In this document: positions 37,615-47,496 of the stretch, one piece after another
How the letters are laid out: each line of letters opens with the position of its first letter
How positions within the stretch are numbered: position 1 is the first letter of the stretch
Source of the DNA: Vreelandella olivaria
GTDB taxonomy: Bacteria; Pseudomonadota; Gammaproteobacteria; Pseudomonadales; Halomonadaceae
DNA: 64,000 nt
Direction: 5' to 3'
NCBI RefSeq assembly: GCF_023507745.1
Contig: NZ_JALPZO010000065.1
Span: 1-64,000, forward strand
Translations under genes and position numbers: made by a program
Notes under the pieces: model-generated
Told to the model about the DNA's origin: nothing
The model's input: only the letters and a program-made list of their open reading frames with translations
Databases searched by the model: none

Positions 37615-39260
37615 TGACGACTGACACACCTGTACTCAGCGTTGATGGTTTGGTTGTTGAAACCACGGATACGTCTCCCAAACAGATCCTCAAAGGGGTC
37701 TCTTTCGAGATTGATGCTGGCGAAACACTCTGCCTGGTGGGAGAAAGTGGCTCTGGTAAATCGGTTTCATCGCTGACCACCATGGGGCTCCTGCCACATA
37801 ACAACTTGAGGGCGGTAAGCGGACATATACGGCTTGATGGCGAAGACCTGCTGCATGCCACCCCCAAACGCTTGAGCCAGCTTCGTGGCAGCCGCATGGC
37901 CATGATTTTCCAGGAACCCATGACGGCATTGAACCCGGTACTAACCGTTGGTAAACAGCTTGACGAAGTGTTGGCCTGCCATACAAACGCGCCTTCCACT
38001 CAGCGCCGGGCACGGGTTCATGAGGCCCTTGAACACGTCCACCTGCCTGATATCCAACGTATTTATGCCAGCTTTCCTCATCAGCTATCAGGAGGACAGC
38101 GCCAGCGCATCATGATTGCCATGGCTCTCTTGCTGAAACCACGCCTGCTGATTGCTGATGAGCCGACCACCGCACTGGATGTCACGACACAGCATCAAAT
38201 TCTCAAACTGATTCGTGAGCTGCAGCAGAAATATGGCACCGCCGTACTGTTTATTACCCATGACATGGGTGTCGTGGTGGATATTGCAGACCGGGTTTGC
38301 GTAATGAACAACGGAGCTATTGTTGAACAGGGGCCAGTACGCGACGTACTCAGCGCCCCTAAAGAAGCCTACACACACCGTTTGTTAACCGCCGTGCCCA
38401 GCTTAACACCCAGGTCTCCCCGCCCTGAGCAGAGCCTCAAACGGGTGCTTGATGTATATGAACTTGCAAAAGAGTATGCCCCACCACGTCACTTATTCAG
38501 TTGGCTGCATCGTACCCATACAGGTACCCGGGCTGTCAATAACGTCAGCTTCCAGTTACTTGAAGGGCGAACACTGGGCATTGTCGGCGAGTCAGGATCA
38601 GGTAAATCCACGCTGGCACGCTGCGTGATGCGCCTGATCAGCCCTACCGGCGGCACTGTGCGTGTCAGTGGACAGGATATTGCCGATTTAAGCCCCCGTA
38701 GCCTTAAACCGCACCGGGGTCGCATCCAAATGGTCTTTCAAGACCCTTACCGCTCCTTAAACCCACGTTTATCCATTGGCCAGAGCCTGATTGAAGGGCC
38801 GATAAATTATGGTAAACCACGCCGTGCTGCACTGGCCCAGGCAAGAGAGCTCCTTGAACTTGTTGGGTTACCCAGCGATGCGATTGGGCGTTTTCCTCAT
38901 CAGTTTTCCGGTGGGCAGCGGCAGCGCATCGCCATCGCCCGTGCACTCGCCATGGAGCCTGATGTCATCGTTGCTGACGAGGCGGTATCGGCGCTGGATG
39001 TATCAGTACAAGCACAAGTATTAGCTCTACTGAACGATATTCAACAGCGATTGGGGGTTGCGGTGCTGTTTATCACCCACGACTTGCGCGTTGCGGCGCA
39101 AATTTGTGATGACGTGCTGGTGATGCAACATGGTCAGGTGGTGGAGTATGGGCCGACACAGCAGGTGTTAGGCAACCCACAGGCCGCCTATACCCGCCAG
39201 CTCATTGATGTAGCACCAGGCCGTTCATGGAACTTCGCGTCGTTCGCCCCCGCCAGCTAA
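37614..39260 (+). CDS. Fused double ABC ATPase (DppD-DppF type), module A
   Basis: A 548-residue cytosolic protein carrying both ATPases of the importer in one chain. The first cassette has Walker A GESGSGKS at 43-50, signature LSGGQ at 158-162 and Walker B LLIADEP near 178. The second has Walker A at 325-332, FSGGQ at 431-435 and VIVADEA near 451, where the usual DEP is DEA. A linker of roughly 260-305 joins them. Module B encodes the same two ATPases as separate genes. Starts on the stop of the DppC-type gene. Confidence 0.95.
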   Translation: MTTDTPVLSVDGLVVETTDTSPKQILKGVSFEIDAGETLCLVGESGSGKSVSSLTTMGLLPHNNLRAVSGHIRLDGEDLLHATPKRLSQLRGSRMAMIFQEPMTALNPVLTVGKQLDEVLACHTNAPSTQRRARVHEALEHVHLPDIQRIYASFPHQLSGGQRQRIMIAMALLLKPRLLIADEPTTALDVTTQHQILKLIRELQQKYGTAVLFITHDMGVVVDIADRVCVMNNGAIVEQGPVRDVLSAPKEAYTHRLLTAVPSLTPRSPRPEQSLKRVLDVYELAKEYAPPRHLFSWLHRTHTGTRAVNNVSFQLLEGRTLGIVGESGSGKSTLARCVMRLISPTGGTVRVSGQDIADLSPRSLKPHRGRIQMVFQDPYRSLNPRLSIGQSLIEGPINYGKPRRAALAQARELLELVGLPSDAIGRFPHQFSGGQRQRIAIARALAMEPDVIVADEAVSALDVSVQAQVLALLNDIQQRLGVAVLFITHDLRVAAQICDDVLVMQHGQVVEYGPTQQVLGNPQAAYTRQLIDVAPGRSWNFASFAPAS

Positions 39261-39279
39261 TCACCCTTTTGATACGGAT

Positions 39280-40773
39280 ATGTATATGAATGCTTGTGAC
39301 CTGAGTGCCGTTGAAGCACGTCGCCTGATGGCCTCTAAACAACTATCGGCCATGGAACTGACCGAAAGCTGTATTGAACGTACTGTAGCCGTAAACCCTG
39401 CGGTTAATGCCCTGGTGGCACAGAGTTTCGACGCCATGCGCAACGCCGCCCACAAGGCTCAACTCGCCATCGATAATGGTGAGATGTTAGGTACACTACA
39501 CGGCCTGCCGCTATGCGTAAAAGATATGGTGGATGTAACCGGGTTACCGACGACGTTTGGCAGCCGGATTTACGCCGACAATATAGCCAAAGATGATGAC
39601 CCCATGGTCGCGCAACTACGCAACGAGGGCGCTGTCATCATGGGCAAAACCAATAATCCCGAGTGGAGTGCCGGTGGTAATACACGCAATGCGGTGTATG
39701 GGGCCACTGCCAACCCGTTTGATCTTACCCGCTCGGCAGCCGGTTCCTCAGGGGGCTCTGCGGTAGCCCTTGCCTGCGGCATGGCCCCTTTGGCGACCGG
39801 ATCGGATACCGGAGGCAGCTTGCGCAGCCCGGCTGCGTTTTGTGGCGTGGTGGGGTTTCGCCCAACCCCAGGTGTTGTGCCGGGTCATAGCCGGCCGCTA
39901 GGCTGGTCGCCCATGTCCCTGAATGGTCCGATGGCCCGCACTGTGGATGATGTGGCGCTGATGCTATCAGCCATGATACGCCCTGATCGCCGCGACCCAT
40001 GGGTTCCCGTTATCGATGATCAGCCAGCGTACCATCCAGCCCCCTTCCGTCAGCTACCAGCTTATGACCTCTGTAGTGCCCGCGTGGCATATACAACAGA
40101 TTTTGGCTTCGCCATGACGGAGCAGTTGATTGCCAATAGTTTCAACGACAAAGTAAAGCGTTTTGGTCATGTCTTCGGGCAGTGGGACTCGACACACCCG
40201 AACTGCCTGCATGCGGACGAGACATTTGCCATCCTTCGCGCGCTTAGCTTCTCGGGACTTCATCGAGAGCTTTTGCAGCTGCATCCAGATCAAGTCGGTC
40301 CTAATGTGCGTGACAATGTGCACGAAGGCGATAAGTACTCAGCCCTTGATGTTGTGCGAGCACTTACTAACCAGACAATGCTATATCGCCACTGGCAGGA
40401 TTTTTTTGAGCAGTATGACTTCCTGCTGGCGCCTACCACCACCATAAGCCCACGTGACTGGCACGAACTATACCCCACTGCCATTGATGGCAAACCAACC
40501 CAAAGTTACTACCACTGGCTTTCCATGGCCTATGCATCAACCCTTGCAGGCCACCCATCCATCACGCTACCTGCCGGACGAGACCATCACGGCCTCCCCT
40601 TTGGCCTGCAGATTATTGGCCGACGAGGCAGCGACCTCAAAACACTAGCCTTTGCCCGTGAGTTGGAAACCCTGTTTATGGGAGACAGCGAACTGGAGCG
40701 CCCACGCGTCAGCCTGGATTACCTCACCACCGCCAAACCGCTTAGCCAGGCGGAAGGTTTTATGGGATTCTAA
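39280..40773 (+). CDS. Amidase signature family hydrolase
   Basis: A 497-residue cytosolic amidase. The Ser-cisSer-Lys triad is visible: Lys81 in LCVKDMVDV, Ser156 in AGSSGGSA and the nucleophile Ser180 in DTGGSLRSPA, with the same spacing as in fatty acid amide hydrolase. There is no signal peptide. It lies 19 bp after the ATPase gene, so it is probably co-transcribed with the importer and would hydrolyse the imported amide; the substrate is unknown. GatA is excluded by context, as there is no gatB or gatC nearby. Confidence 0.92.
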   Translation: MYMNACDLSAVEARRLMASKQLSAMELTESCIERTVAVNPAVNALVAQSFDAMRNAAHKAQLAIDNGEMLGTLHGLPLCVKDMVDVTGLPTTFGSRIYADNIAKDDDPMVAQLRNEGAVIMGKTNNPEWSAGGNTRNAVYGATANPFDLTRSAAGSSGGSAVALACGMAPLATGSDTGGSLRSPAAFCGVVGFRPTPGVVPGHSRPLGWSPMSLNGPMARTVDDVALMLSAMIRPDRRDPWVPVIDDQPAYHPAPFRQLPAYDLCSARVAYTTDFGFAMTEQLIANSFNDKVKRFGHVFGQWDSTHPNCLHADETFAILRALSFSGLHRELLQLHPDQVGPNVRDNVHEGDKYSALDVVRALTNQTMLYRHWQDFFEQYDFLLAPTTTISPRDWHELYPTAIDGKPTQSYYHWLSMAYASTLAGHPSITLPAGRDHHGLPFGLQIIGRRGSDLKTLAFARELETLFMGDSELERPRVSLDYLTTAKPLSQAEGFMGF

Positions 40774-40856
40774 ACACACACTGGAAAAGAACAACACGCC
40801 AGAGGGCCAACGCAGGTAGATTCACCATGCCCCAGGCCTGACAATTACACGGTCAG

Positions 40857-40901
40857 TTCACATTGGGGCATGCTGGCTACAACGGCATGCCCCAATGTGA
40901 A
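40857..40901. repeat. Perfect 17-bp inverted repeat with 11-base loop
   Basis: Arms TTCACATTGGGGCATGC (40857-40873) and its exact complement (40885-40901). Neither side is followed by a T run. It lies 84 bp after the amidase stop and abuts the truncated end of the CobW-type remnant. A related partial copy of one arm (CACCATGCCCCA) occurs about 35 bp upstream, near 40822. Confidence 0.75.
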
Positions 40902-41532
40902 TCACAACAATACTTTGCAGAATTGGAGTCACTGAAAGCCATTCTGCGCTCACTCAACTCTGAGGCGGAGCCAGTACCGATTAAGCAGGGCGGTGTACCG
41001 CTGGAGAAGGTACTGAATACCGGCAAGTTCAACTTTGAACGCGCCCAACAGGTGCCCGGCTGGCGGAAAGAGCTGCGCGGTAAACATACCCCGGAAACCG
41101 AAGAGTACGGTATTGGTAGCTTTGCTTACAACGCCCGCCGCCCCTTTCACCCACAGAAGTTTCACGATCTGCTTAATGTCGGCTGGTTTGGCAAAGGCTA
41201 TTACGTTCAAAAGGCTTTTCTGGCTTGCCACCCGCCCACGCTATACAGGCCAATGGAGCCAGGCAGGCGGCATTGCCCATCACGGGCTGGCAGGCGTGTT
41301 CTGGAAAACGATCCCGGAAGCGAACTGGCCTGAGGATCCTGAGTACCGTCAATTCATTAAAGATAAGTGGCAGGAGCCATTCGGCGATATGCGCCAGGAA
41401 TTGGTATTTATCGGCCAGAACCTGAATCAGAACAGAATGCGCGAAGCACTGAATGCCTGCTTATTGAGCAACACTGAACTGCTGGAAGGTATGGAAGCGT
41501 GGCGACATTTTCCTGCCCCCTTCCCTGCCTAG
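40863..41532 (+). pseudogene. Remnant of a CobW/P47K-family GTPase (zinc metallochaperone type), frameshifted
   Basis: Only the end of the GTPase domain and the CobW C-terminal domain remain. The first frame runs from about 40890 (ELESLKAILRSLNSEAEPVPI, VLNTGKFNFERAQQVPGW, HTPETEEYGIGSFAY, RRPFHPQKFHDLLN). The match then moves to another frame near 41190-41225 (FWLATRPRYTGQWSQAGGIAHHG, then WQEPFGDMRQELVFIGQ) and ends at 41532. The P-loop half is absent. Both pieces match consecutive parts of ZigA-like proteins, so this is a decayed gene. Confidence 0.85.
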
Positions 41533-41578
41533 GAGTAATGAGATTCGGGAATAGATAGGTGCATACAACATCATGCAG

Positions 41579-42535
41579 CTATGTCGCCATATCCTGCCAG
41601 CCATGTGATGTGTAGCCGAACTCCTTGAGGCTTTCGAAAATTTTATGCTCGACTAAATTAATCAGCTCAGCATTGATGTTATTAATGGCGGGATCGAGAT
41701 TCTTTTCCAGTGGCAAAATAATTTGAAAGTCATAACTCATCTCAAACGCGAGCGGGCGCACCATCACGCCCGCTCGCTTTGCATCACAGGCCGATACAGC
41801 ATTTAAAACCGACAGACCAGTGCCGTTCGCCACTAGCCGTATCGCCATTTCACTTAACGACACTGTCCATATTTTTTGAGGTGAAACCGCATGCTGCGTG
41901 AGCAGCTGGGCGATCAGGTTGCGGCTTTGCTCCTTGGGCTCTCCACAAATCAGCGTTTCATTCGCAAAATCTTCAATGTTGATAAATGCTTTCGCTTCCA
42001 GCGGATGCCCTGGCGGAATAAGGCACATACCAGGCAGAGAGTAATGAAAGCTCTGGTAACGTGGATCGATTCGAGAATCACTGGTAATGCCAAAATCAAA
42101 GCGCTGAGCCACCATCTCATCCGGTATTTGACTGGATCGGTAGGAGTAGAGACTGATTTCGAGGTCGGGGAACTGCCTGGCAAGCAGCGTAGCGGCATCT
42201 GGCACCAGGCTCACGGAAAAAGAAGGCATGCTAACCACCCTTAACTGGCCTGCCGCTCTCTCTTTCAGGCGCTCAGCAAACTGACGCAAATGATGTAAAC
42301 CAATATAAACCCGCTCCACCTCGTCATAAAACAGCGTTCCACGCCGAGTCGGTAACAGCCGGTTATTGTGGCGCTCGAACAGATCAAACCCGAGCCGCGC
42401 CTCCAACTGTTTTATCAAACGGCTAATCGCCGGTTGAGAAATCAACATCTTATTGGCTGCTTCCGTAGCACTACTGGTTTTCATGATCCACATGAACGCT
42501 TCTATCTGGCTGTCTGTAAATCCGCGATAAGCCAT
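41579..42535 (-). CDS. LysR-family regulator of the M20 / AbgT pair
   Basis: A 318-residue LysR-type protein: winged HTH (FMWIMKTSSATEAANKMLISQPAISRLIKQLEARLGFDLFER), then an effector domain from about residue 95. It belongs to a different branch from the two module A and B regulators. It diverges from the M20 gene with 158 bp between, where AACTG-N8-CAGTT (42583-42600) and repeated ACTGCC elements may be its binding sites. No good ribosome site is seen at the chosen ATG. Confidence 0.92.
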   Translation of the reverse strand: MAYRGFTDSQIEAFMWIMKTSSATEAANKMLISQPAISRLIKQLEARLGFDLFERHNNRLLPTRRGTLFYDEVERVYIGLHHLRQFAERLKERAAGQLRVVSMPSFSVSLVPDAATLLARQFPDLEISLYSYRSSQIPDEMVAQRFDFGITSDSRIDPRYQSFHYSLPGMCLIPPGHPLEAKAFINIEDFANETLICGEPKEQSRNLIAQLLTQHAVSPQKIWTVSLSEMAIRLVANGTGLSVLNAVSACDAKRAGVMVRPLAFEMSYDFQIILPLEKNLDPAINNINAELINLVEHKIFESLKEFGYTSHGWQDMAT

Positions 42536-42571
42536 AACATTCTGTTATCCACCGATAAGTAAAAATCAATA

Positions 42572-42609
42572 TAACTGCCTAAAACTGCCAGTATACAGTT
42601 AAAGGCAGC
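42572..42609. promoter_or_regulatory. Repeat cluster, candidate LysR site of the M20 / AbgT operon
   Basis: AACTG-N8-CAGTT forms an inverted repeat at 42583-42600. AACTGCC occurs twice in tandem just upstream and inside it, and GGCAG follows. The position between two divergent starts suits a LysR site, but the T-N11-A form is not perfect. Confidence 0.4.
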
Positions 42610-42693
42610 CGAAAATTGTTTCCCACCACCAAGAGCATAAGATTTAGCTATAGCTTAAATGCTATCTCGTTCAGGTAAATGTAAAGGCTTCCC

Positions 42694-43875
42694 ATGATCA
42701 ATGAAATTGCTAGTCACAATGCACAGTTCACTGCCTGGCGGCATGATATTCACCAGCACCCTGAATTGGGTTTTGAAGAACAGCGTACCGCTAGATTAGT
42801 GGCCGATAAGCTGACAGAGTGGGGGTTTGACGAAGTTCACACCGGCATCGCTAAAACTGGGGTCGTCGGTGTTCTACGCGGTAAAACGTCTTCCTCTCGC
42901 GCCATAGGTCTCCGCGCCGACATGGATGCCCTCGCCATGACTGAAAACAACCAATTCGGTCATGCGTCTCTTAACCAGGGAAAAATGCACGGCTGTGGGC
43001 ACGATGGTCACACCACAATGCTGCTCGCCGCTGCATGGTACCTAGCTAAACATCGCGACTTTTCCGGCACCGTACACTTTATTTTCCAGCCCGCCGAAGA
43101 AGGCCTGGGTGGCGCCAAGGTCATGGTTGATGAAGGTTTGTTTGACCGTTTTCCCTGTGACCGTATCTACGGCATACACAATATGCCAGGTATTCCTCAA
43201 GGTGAATTCTGGCTTCGCGATGGCGCGCTGCTCGCCAGTTCAGACCGTTTCACCATTGAAGTCCACGGTAAGGGCGGCCATGCAGCAATGCCCCAACACG
43301 CCATTGATCCTATGCTGATCGTGAGCGCAATTATCAGCGGCGCGCAATCAATCGTCAGCCGCAATACCTCCCCGCTAGACGCCGCCGTACTCTCATTCAC
43401 CGATCTGCACGCTGGCTCCGGCACGTTCAACGTCATTCCAGACAAAGCCACCATGATGGGCTGCATTCGCTCCTTTAATGATACCGTCCGCGAGCATACG
43501 ATTCAGCGACTGAAACAGCTCGTTGAAAGTACCGCGCAAGCCTATGGCGCTGCCGCAACACTCGCCTTTCGCCCCGGCAGCTACCCCGCCACGGTTAACG
43601 ATCCACAAGCCGCCCAATTGGCTGCCGACGTTGCAAGAGAAGTGGTAGGCGATGCGAAAGTGAACACTGACTGTTTACCACTTTCTGGCAGCGAAGACTT
43701 CTCCTTCATGCTGCAGGCCGTACCAGGTTGCTATGTGCTGTTGGGCAATGGCATAGAAGGCGAAACGGGCGGTGTGAGTGTTCACAACCCCAGTTATGAC
43801 TTCAACGACAACATAATCCCGGTGGGTGCCTCTTATTTTGTACAGCTAATTAAGCGCGAACTCCCCGCTAAGTAA
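42694..43875 (+). CDS. M20-family amidohydrolase (hippurate / N-acyl-amino-acid hydrolase type)
   Basis: A 393-residue cytosolic metalloamidase. Metal and catalytic residues seen are Cys101 and His103 in MHGCGHDGHTT, Glu135-Glu136 in FQPAEEGLGG, His162 in YGIHNMPG and a C-terminal His in VHNPSYDFND. The Cys of the metal site and the whole pattern fit HipO, AbgA/AbgB and IAA-amino-acid hydrolases. AAAGG precedes the ATG. It is followed 56 bp later by an AbgT-type transporter, an arrangement like E. coli abgABT, which imports and cleaves p-aminobenzoyl-glutamate. Confidence 0.93.
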   Translation: MINEIASHNAQFTAWRHDIHQHPELGFEEQRTARLVADKLTEWGFDEVHTGIAKTGVVGVLRGKTSSSRAIGLRADMDALAMTENNQFGHASLNQGKMHGCGHDGHTTMLLAAAWYLAKHRDFSGTVHFIFQPAEEGLGGAKVMVDEGLFDRFPCDRIYGIHNMPGIPQGEFWLRDGALLASSDRFTIEVHGKGGHAAMPQHAIDPMLIVSAIISGAQSIVSRNTSPLDAAVLSFTDLHAGSGTFNVIPDKATMMGCIRSFNDTVREHTIQRLKQLVESTAQAYGAAATLAFRPGSYPATVNDPQAAQLAADVAREVVGDAKVNTDCLPLSGSEDFSFMLQAVPGCYVLLGNGIEGETGGVSVHNPSYDFNDNIIPVGASYFVQLIKRELPAK

Positions 43876-43931
43876 ACACTTCGAAACACCACACTTTAAG
43901 AAACAGCATCCAGGCATAAACGGAGAACAAA

Positions 43932-45446
43932 ATGGAAGCGTGCAAACCCTCCCCCCCCGGTGGCAACACCGGAATAATGCATCGTATTGCGCGAATAGCC
44001 GATGCATTGCCCCACCCCTTCATTATGTTTTTTATACTGTTCCTCGTAACACTTGGCTTATCAGCATTGATGAGCGAGTGGGTCGAGCCTGTCCGCCATC
44101 CAGCTACCAACGAGTTCGTTCAGGTGCGTTCATTGCTTAGCTGGGATGGCTTAACCTTTATGGTGACCGGTGCTGTTACTAACTTTACGAGTTTCCGCCC
44201 ACTAGGGCTGGTGCTGGTGATGGTCTTAGCACTGGGTTTGATTCAGAAAACGGGGCTTGCCGACGCGACCATCCGGCGCATGTTAAGCAACGTGGCGCCA
44301 CGCCTGATTACACCAGCGGTAGTCATCACGTCCATCATCAGTAATCTGGTATCGGATGCGGCGATTTTCCTTATTCCACCGTTGGCCGCCATCATGTTCA
44401 AAACCGTTGGCCGTAATCCAATTGCCGGCATTATTGTGGCGTTCATAGCCGTTTTTGCCGGGTTTAGCGCCAACTTTTTTATTGCCGGAACGGACCTGCT
44501 GATTTCCGGCATATCGACGGAAGTCGTTCAAAGTGTTCGTCCCGGCTATGAGGTCAGTGTGGTATCCAACTGGTTCTTTATGTGTGCCTCGGTGCCGCTT
44601 ATTACCTTGATCATCACGGTGATGAATGACAAGTACGTCGAGCCCACCCTGGCTCGCTTTAAGGACCAAGGTGCCGATCAAAACAACAACCAAGGCATAC
44701 AGTTAACAGACCAGGAACGGCGGGCACTGCGTTTCACCGGCCTGGCAGCTCTGGCCTATATTGCGGCCATCCTGCTGCTGATCCTTCCAGCAGGTTCTGG
44801 GCTGCGTAACGCCGAAGGCGGCCTAATCCCCTCCCCCTTTATGAGTGGTTTAGTGCCAATCATTGTTCTGTTTTTCAGTTTATGCGGCATTGTTTATGGC
44901 GTTTCGGTCGGCAAAATTAAACACGCCAGCGATGTGCCTCGCTTGATGGAAGAAGCGATGCGCGATATGTGCGGGTTTATTGTCATTGTCTTTATGGTGG
45001 CGCAGTTTATTGCCATTTTTAACTGGTCAAACCTGGCAATTGTCAGTGCCGTCAATGGTGCTGATTGGCTGTTGCAAATCAACATGCCCACGGCACTGGC
45101 TTTATTAAGCTTTATCCTGCTAGCTGCCGTTGTGAACCTGTTTCTTTACAGTGGCTCGGCTCAGTGGGCGCTGATGGCGCCGATCTCTCTACCCATGCTG
45201 ATGCTGTTGGGTCTTGAACCGGAAGCCATCCAAGCCGCTTACCGTATCGCGGACTCATCGACCAATGTGATTTCGCCCATCAACCCTTATCTACCGTTAG
45301 TGCTGGCAGTCATTCATCTTTACAACAAGTCGTTTACCCTCGGCCACCTGCTAACTATCGCGATGCCGTATTCTCTGGCGATTCTAGCTGGCTGGAGCAG
45401 CCTTTTCTTTGTTTGGTTCTGGTTGGGGTTACCGTTCGGGCTTTAA
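43932..45446 (+). CDS. AbgT-family transporter
   Basis: A 504-residue inner-membrane protein with ten or more hydrophobic helices. AbgT hallmarks include ALPHPFIMFFILFLVTL near the start, NLVSDAAIFLIPPLAAIMFKTVGRNPIAGI, and the C-terminal SADSSTNVI-type motif (IADSSTNVISPINPYLPLV). Members import p-aminobenzoyl-glutamate, and some export sulfonamides. With the upstream M20 hydrolase it forms an uptake-and-cleavage pair. GGAG precedes the ATG. It converges on recQ with 7 bp between the stops. Confidence 0.94.
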   Translation: MEACKPSPPGGNTGIMHRIARIADALPHPFIMFFILFLVTLGLSALMSEWVEPVRHPATNEFVQVRSLLSWDGLTFMVTGAVTNFTSFRPLGLVLVMVLALGLIQKTGLADATIRRMLSNVAPRLITPAVVITSIISNLVSDAAIFLIPPLAAIMFKTVGRNPIAGIIVAFIAVFAGFSANFFIAGTDLLISGISTEVVQSVRPGYEVSVVSNWFFMCASVPLITLIITVMNDKYVEPTLARFKDQGADQNNNQGIQLTDQERRALRFTGLAALAYIAAILLLILPAGSGLRNAEGGLIPSPFMSGLVPIIVLFFSLCGIVYGVSVGKIKHASDVPRLMEEAMRDMCGFIVIVFMVAQFIAIFNWSNLAIVSAVNGADWLLQINMPTALALLSFILLAAVVNLFLYSGSAQWALMAPISLPMLMLLGLEPEAIQAAYRIADSSTNVISPINPYLPLVLAVIHLYNKSFTLGHLLTIAMPYSLAILAGWSSLFFVWFWLGLPFGL

Positions 45447-45453
45447 TCGGCCT

Positions 45454-47466
45454 TTAGTGTCCAAGCATCGCCTCCGCCCACTGGCGCACTTCAGGATAGG
45501 CGCGCTGCTCAAAGACCGCGAAGCCGTTAAGGTTGCGGGCTTTAAGAGGGGTGAAAATCGGCATGGTTAAGCCGCACAGGAAGTGCGCCAGCCGCTGTGC
45601 ATTAGGCGGCTGGCCGAACTGTTCGGTGTGGCGCTCAATCAACGGCGTAGCGTAGCGGGTGAAGTCGTTATCCGATAGCGCAGGCTGCGGCGTTGCATCA
45701 GGCAGCCGCACCAGGTGGCCGTAACACACCGAGCAGTGCCCGCAGCGGCCCGGTTCGGTGTCGGATGGCGCATCTCGCGGTGCGCCAAAAGTGTTATCGC
45801 CAAAGTGCTCAGCCAATCGCCGTGTTAGGCAACTCTCCGATTCAAACAGCGCCAGCATCGAGTGCAGCCGCTCAATTTCGATACGTTCGCGATTGAGGCA
45901 GTCTTCATACAGCTGACTTGCCAACGCCTCGATGGCAAAATTCGGCTGACATATTTCATACACATCGGTCATGCGCTTGCCTTCCAGGGTCAGCCAGCCT
46001 TTATCCTGGAAGTACTCCAAAGCAGTGATAACCCGAGCGCGGGAGGCATCAATCTGCTGTGCTTGCCCCGCTCTGTGCAACCGCTCGAAATCCACCGCAC
46101 CCCAGGTACGGGCAATCGGAATATTATCGACCAGCAGGCGTACAAAGGCCGCCCGTTCGCCTTCAAAGCGACTTATCAACGTATCTGGCTCAAGATGATA
46201 GCGCAGCCGATACTCGGCCAGGAAAGCAAAGCGGGGGGCGATAATGCCATGCAGTTCCAGCCGCACCAGCAGTGTTTTCAAAGGTAGCAGGCGGATATTG
46301 GTATCCCGGGAAAGCGTATTGAGCAGCACTTCCCACTGGCGGTCCGGCGTATTGGCGGCGGCTGCTATCTCTTCCAGCAAGCGAACAATGCCGCCATACT
46401 CAGGGGAATCGCCATATACGAAGTTTTCCAGCACTCGCAGGCCATCTCGTCCGGCGATGGTCAAACAGGTGGAAGGCAGGCCATCGCGACCAGCCCGGCC
46501 AATCTCCTGGCTGTAGTTCTCGATGGATTTGGGCAGGTCGAAGTGCACTACATTGCGGATATTGCCTTTATCGATACCCATGCCAAAGGCGATGGTGGCC
46601 ACAATGCAAGGCGATTCGCCGCTCATAAACTGGCGCTGAATCTCATCACGCCGCAGGGAGTCCAGCCCCGCATGGTACGCCTGGGCAGCGATACCTTGGG
46701 CATTAAGGGCATTGGCGACCTGCTCAGCGGTGTTTTGGAGGGTGACATAAATAATCGTGGGCGCTTCACTGCCCGGCAGCATTTGCGGTTTGAGCCAGTC
46801 AATCAACTGCTGCTGGCGGTCTGCCAGTGCAGGCACCACCCGTAATTCCAGGTTAGGGCGGTAAAAGCCGGTGGTGACCACATGCTCAGGCGCAATGGCA
46901 AACTTCTCACACATATCGGTAATGACCGTCGGGGTGGCCGTGGCGGTGAGCAGCAGCACCTGAGGAATGGCGAAGTCACGCTGGTAGTCCGGCAGTTTGA
47001 GATAATCAGGGCGGAAGTTGTGGCCCCACTCTGACAGACAGTGAGCCTCATCGACCACTAATAGCGATATTCGAACCTGGCGAAGAAAGTGCCGAAAGCG
47101 CTCATTCTTTAAGCGCTCCACCGAGATCATCAGGATTTTCAGCTCACCGCTTTTCGCCCGCTCCATCACATCGCGCGTGGTATCGCGCTCCTGAGTGGAA
47201 TCGATACTTGCTGCGGCAATACCTCGCTCTTTTAAAAATGCGAGCTGATCCTGCATCAGCGCCAACAGAGGCGACACCACCAGGGTTAAATGCGGCAAAT
47301 GCAGCGCCGGAAGCTGATAGCAGAGCGATTTGCCCGCTCCGGTGGCAAAAATCGCTGCCGTGGAGTGGCCGTTTAAAACATTGGATACCACCGCCTGCTG
47401 ACCACCGCGAAACTCATCAAAACCAAATACTGCTTTTAGCGTCTGCTGCGGTGAGATGGTGCCCAT
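45454..47466 (-). CDS. RecQ-family ATP-dependent DNA helicase
   Basis: A 670-residue superfamily 2 helicase. Walker A ATGAGKSL lies at 41-48, DEAH at 139-142 and the RecQ zero motif FRGGQQAVV near 20. Later motifs include ATATPT, VATIAFGMGIDKGNIRNVVHFDLPKS and QEIGRAGRDG. The C-terminal part holds GRCGHCSVC, probably a zinc-binding element. I see no clear HRDC domain, and the length and tail differ from E. coli RecQ (609), so it may be a second RecQ-type helicase. It is followed by no gene in its own direction. Confidence 0.92.
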   Translation of the reverse strand: MGTISPQQTLKAVFGFDEFRGGQQAVVSNVLNGHSTAAIFATGAGKSLCYQLPALHLPHLTLVVSPLLALMQDQLAFLKERGIAAASIDSTQERDTTRDVMERAKSGELKILMISVERLKNERFRHFLRQVRISLLVVDEAHCLSEWGHNFRPDYLKLPDYQRDFAIPQVLLLTATATPTVITDMCEKFAIAPEHVVTTGFYRPNLELRVVPALADRQQQLIDWLKPQMLPGSEAPTIIYVTLQNTAEQVANALNAQGIAAQAYHAGLDSLRRDEIQRQFMSGESPCIVATIAFGMGIDKGNIRNVVHFDLPKSIENYSQEIGRAGRDGLPSTCLTIAGRDGLRVLENFVYGDSPEYGGIVRLLEEIAAAANTPDRQWEVLLNTLSRDTNIRLLPLKTLLVRLELHGIIAPRFAFLAEYRLRYHLEPDTLISRFEGERAAFVRLLVDNIPIARTWGAVDFERLHRAGQAQQIDASRARVITALEYFQDKGWLTLEGKRMTDVYEICQPNFAIEALASQLYEDCLNRERIEIERLHSMLALFESESCLTRRLAEHFGDNTFGAPRDAPSDTEPGRCGHCSVCYGHLVRLPDATPQPALSDNDFTRYATPLIERHTEQFGQPPNAQRLAHFLCGLTMPIFTPLKARNLNGFAVFEQRAYPEVRQWAEAMLGH

Positions 47467-47496
47467 AGGAGCGCTCCTTATAAACGGAATACCGGC

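Noticed and set aside
40857..40901. 17-bp palindrome considered as a terminator for the amidase operon
   Set aside because: There is no T run on either strand and the 11-base loop is long for an intrinsic terminator.
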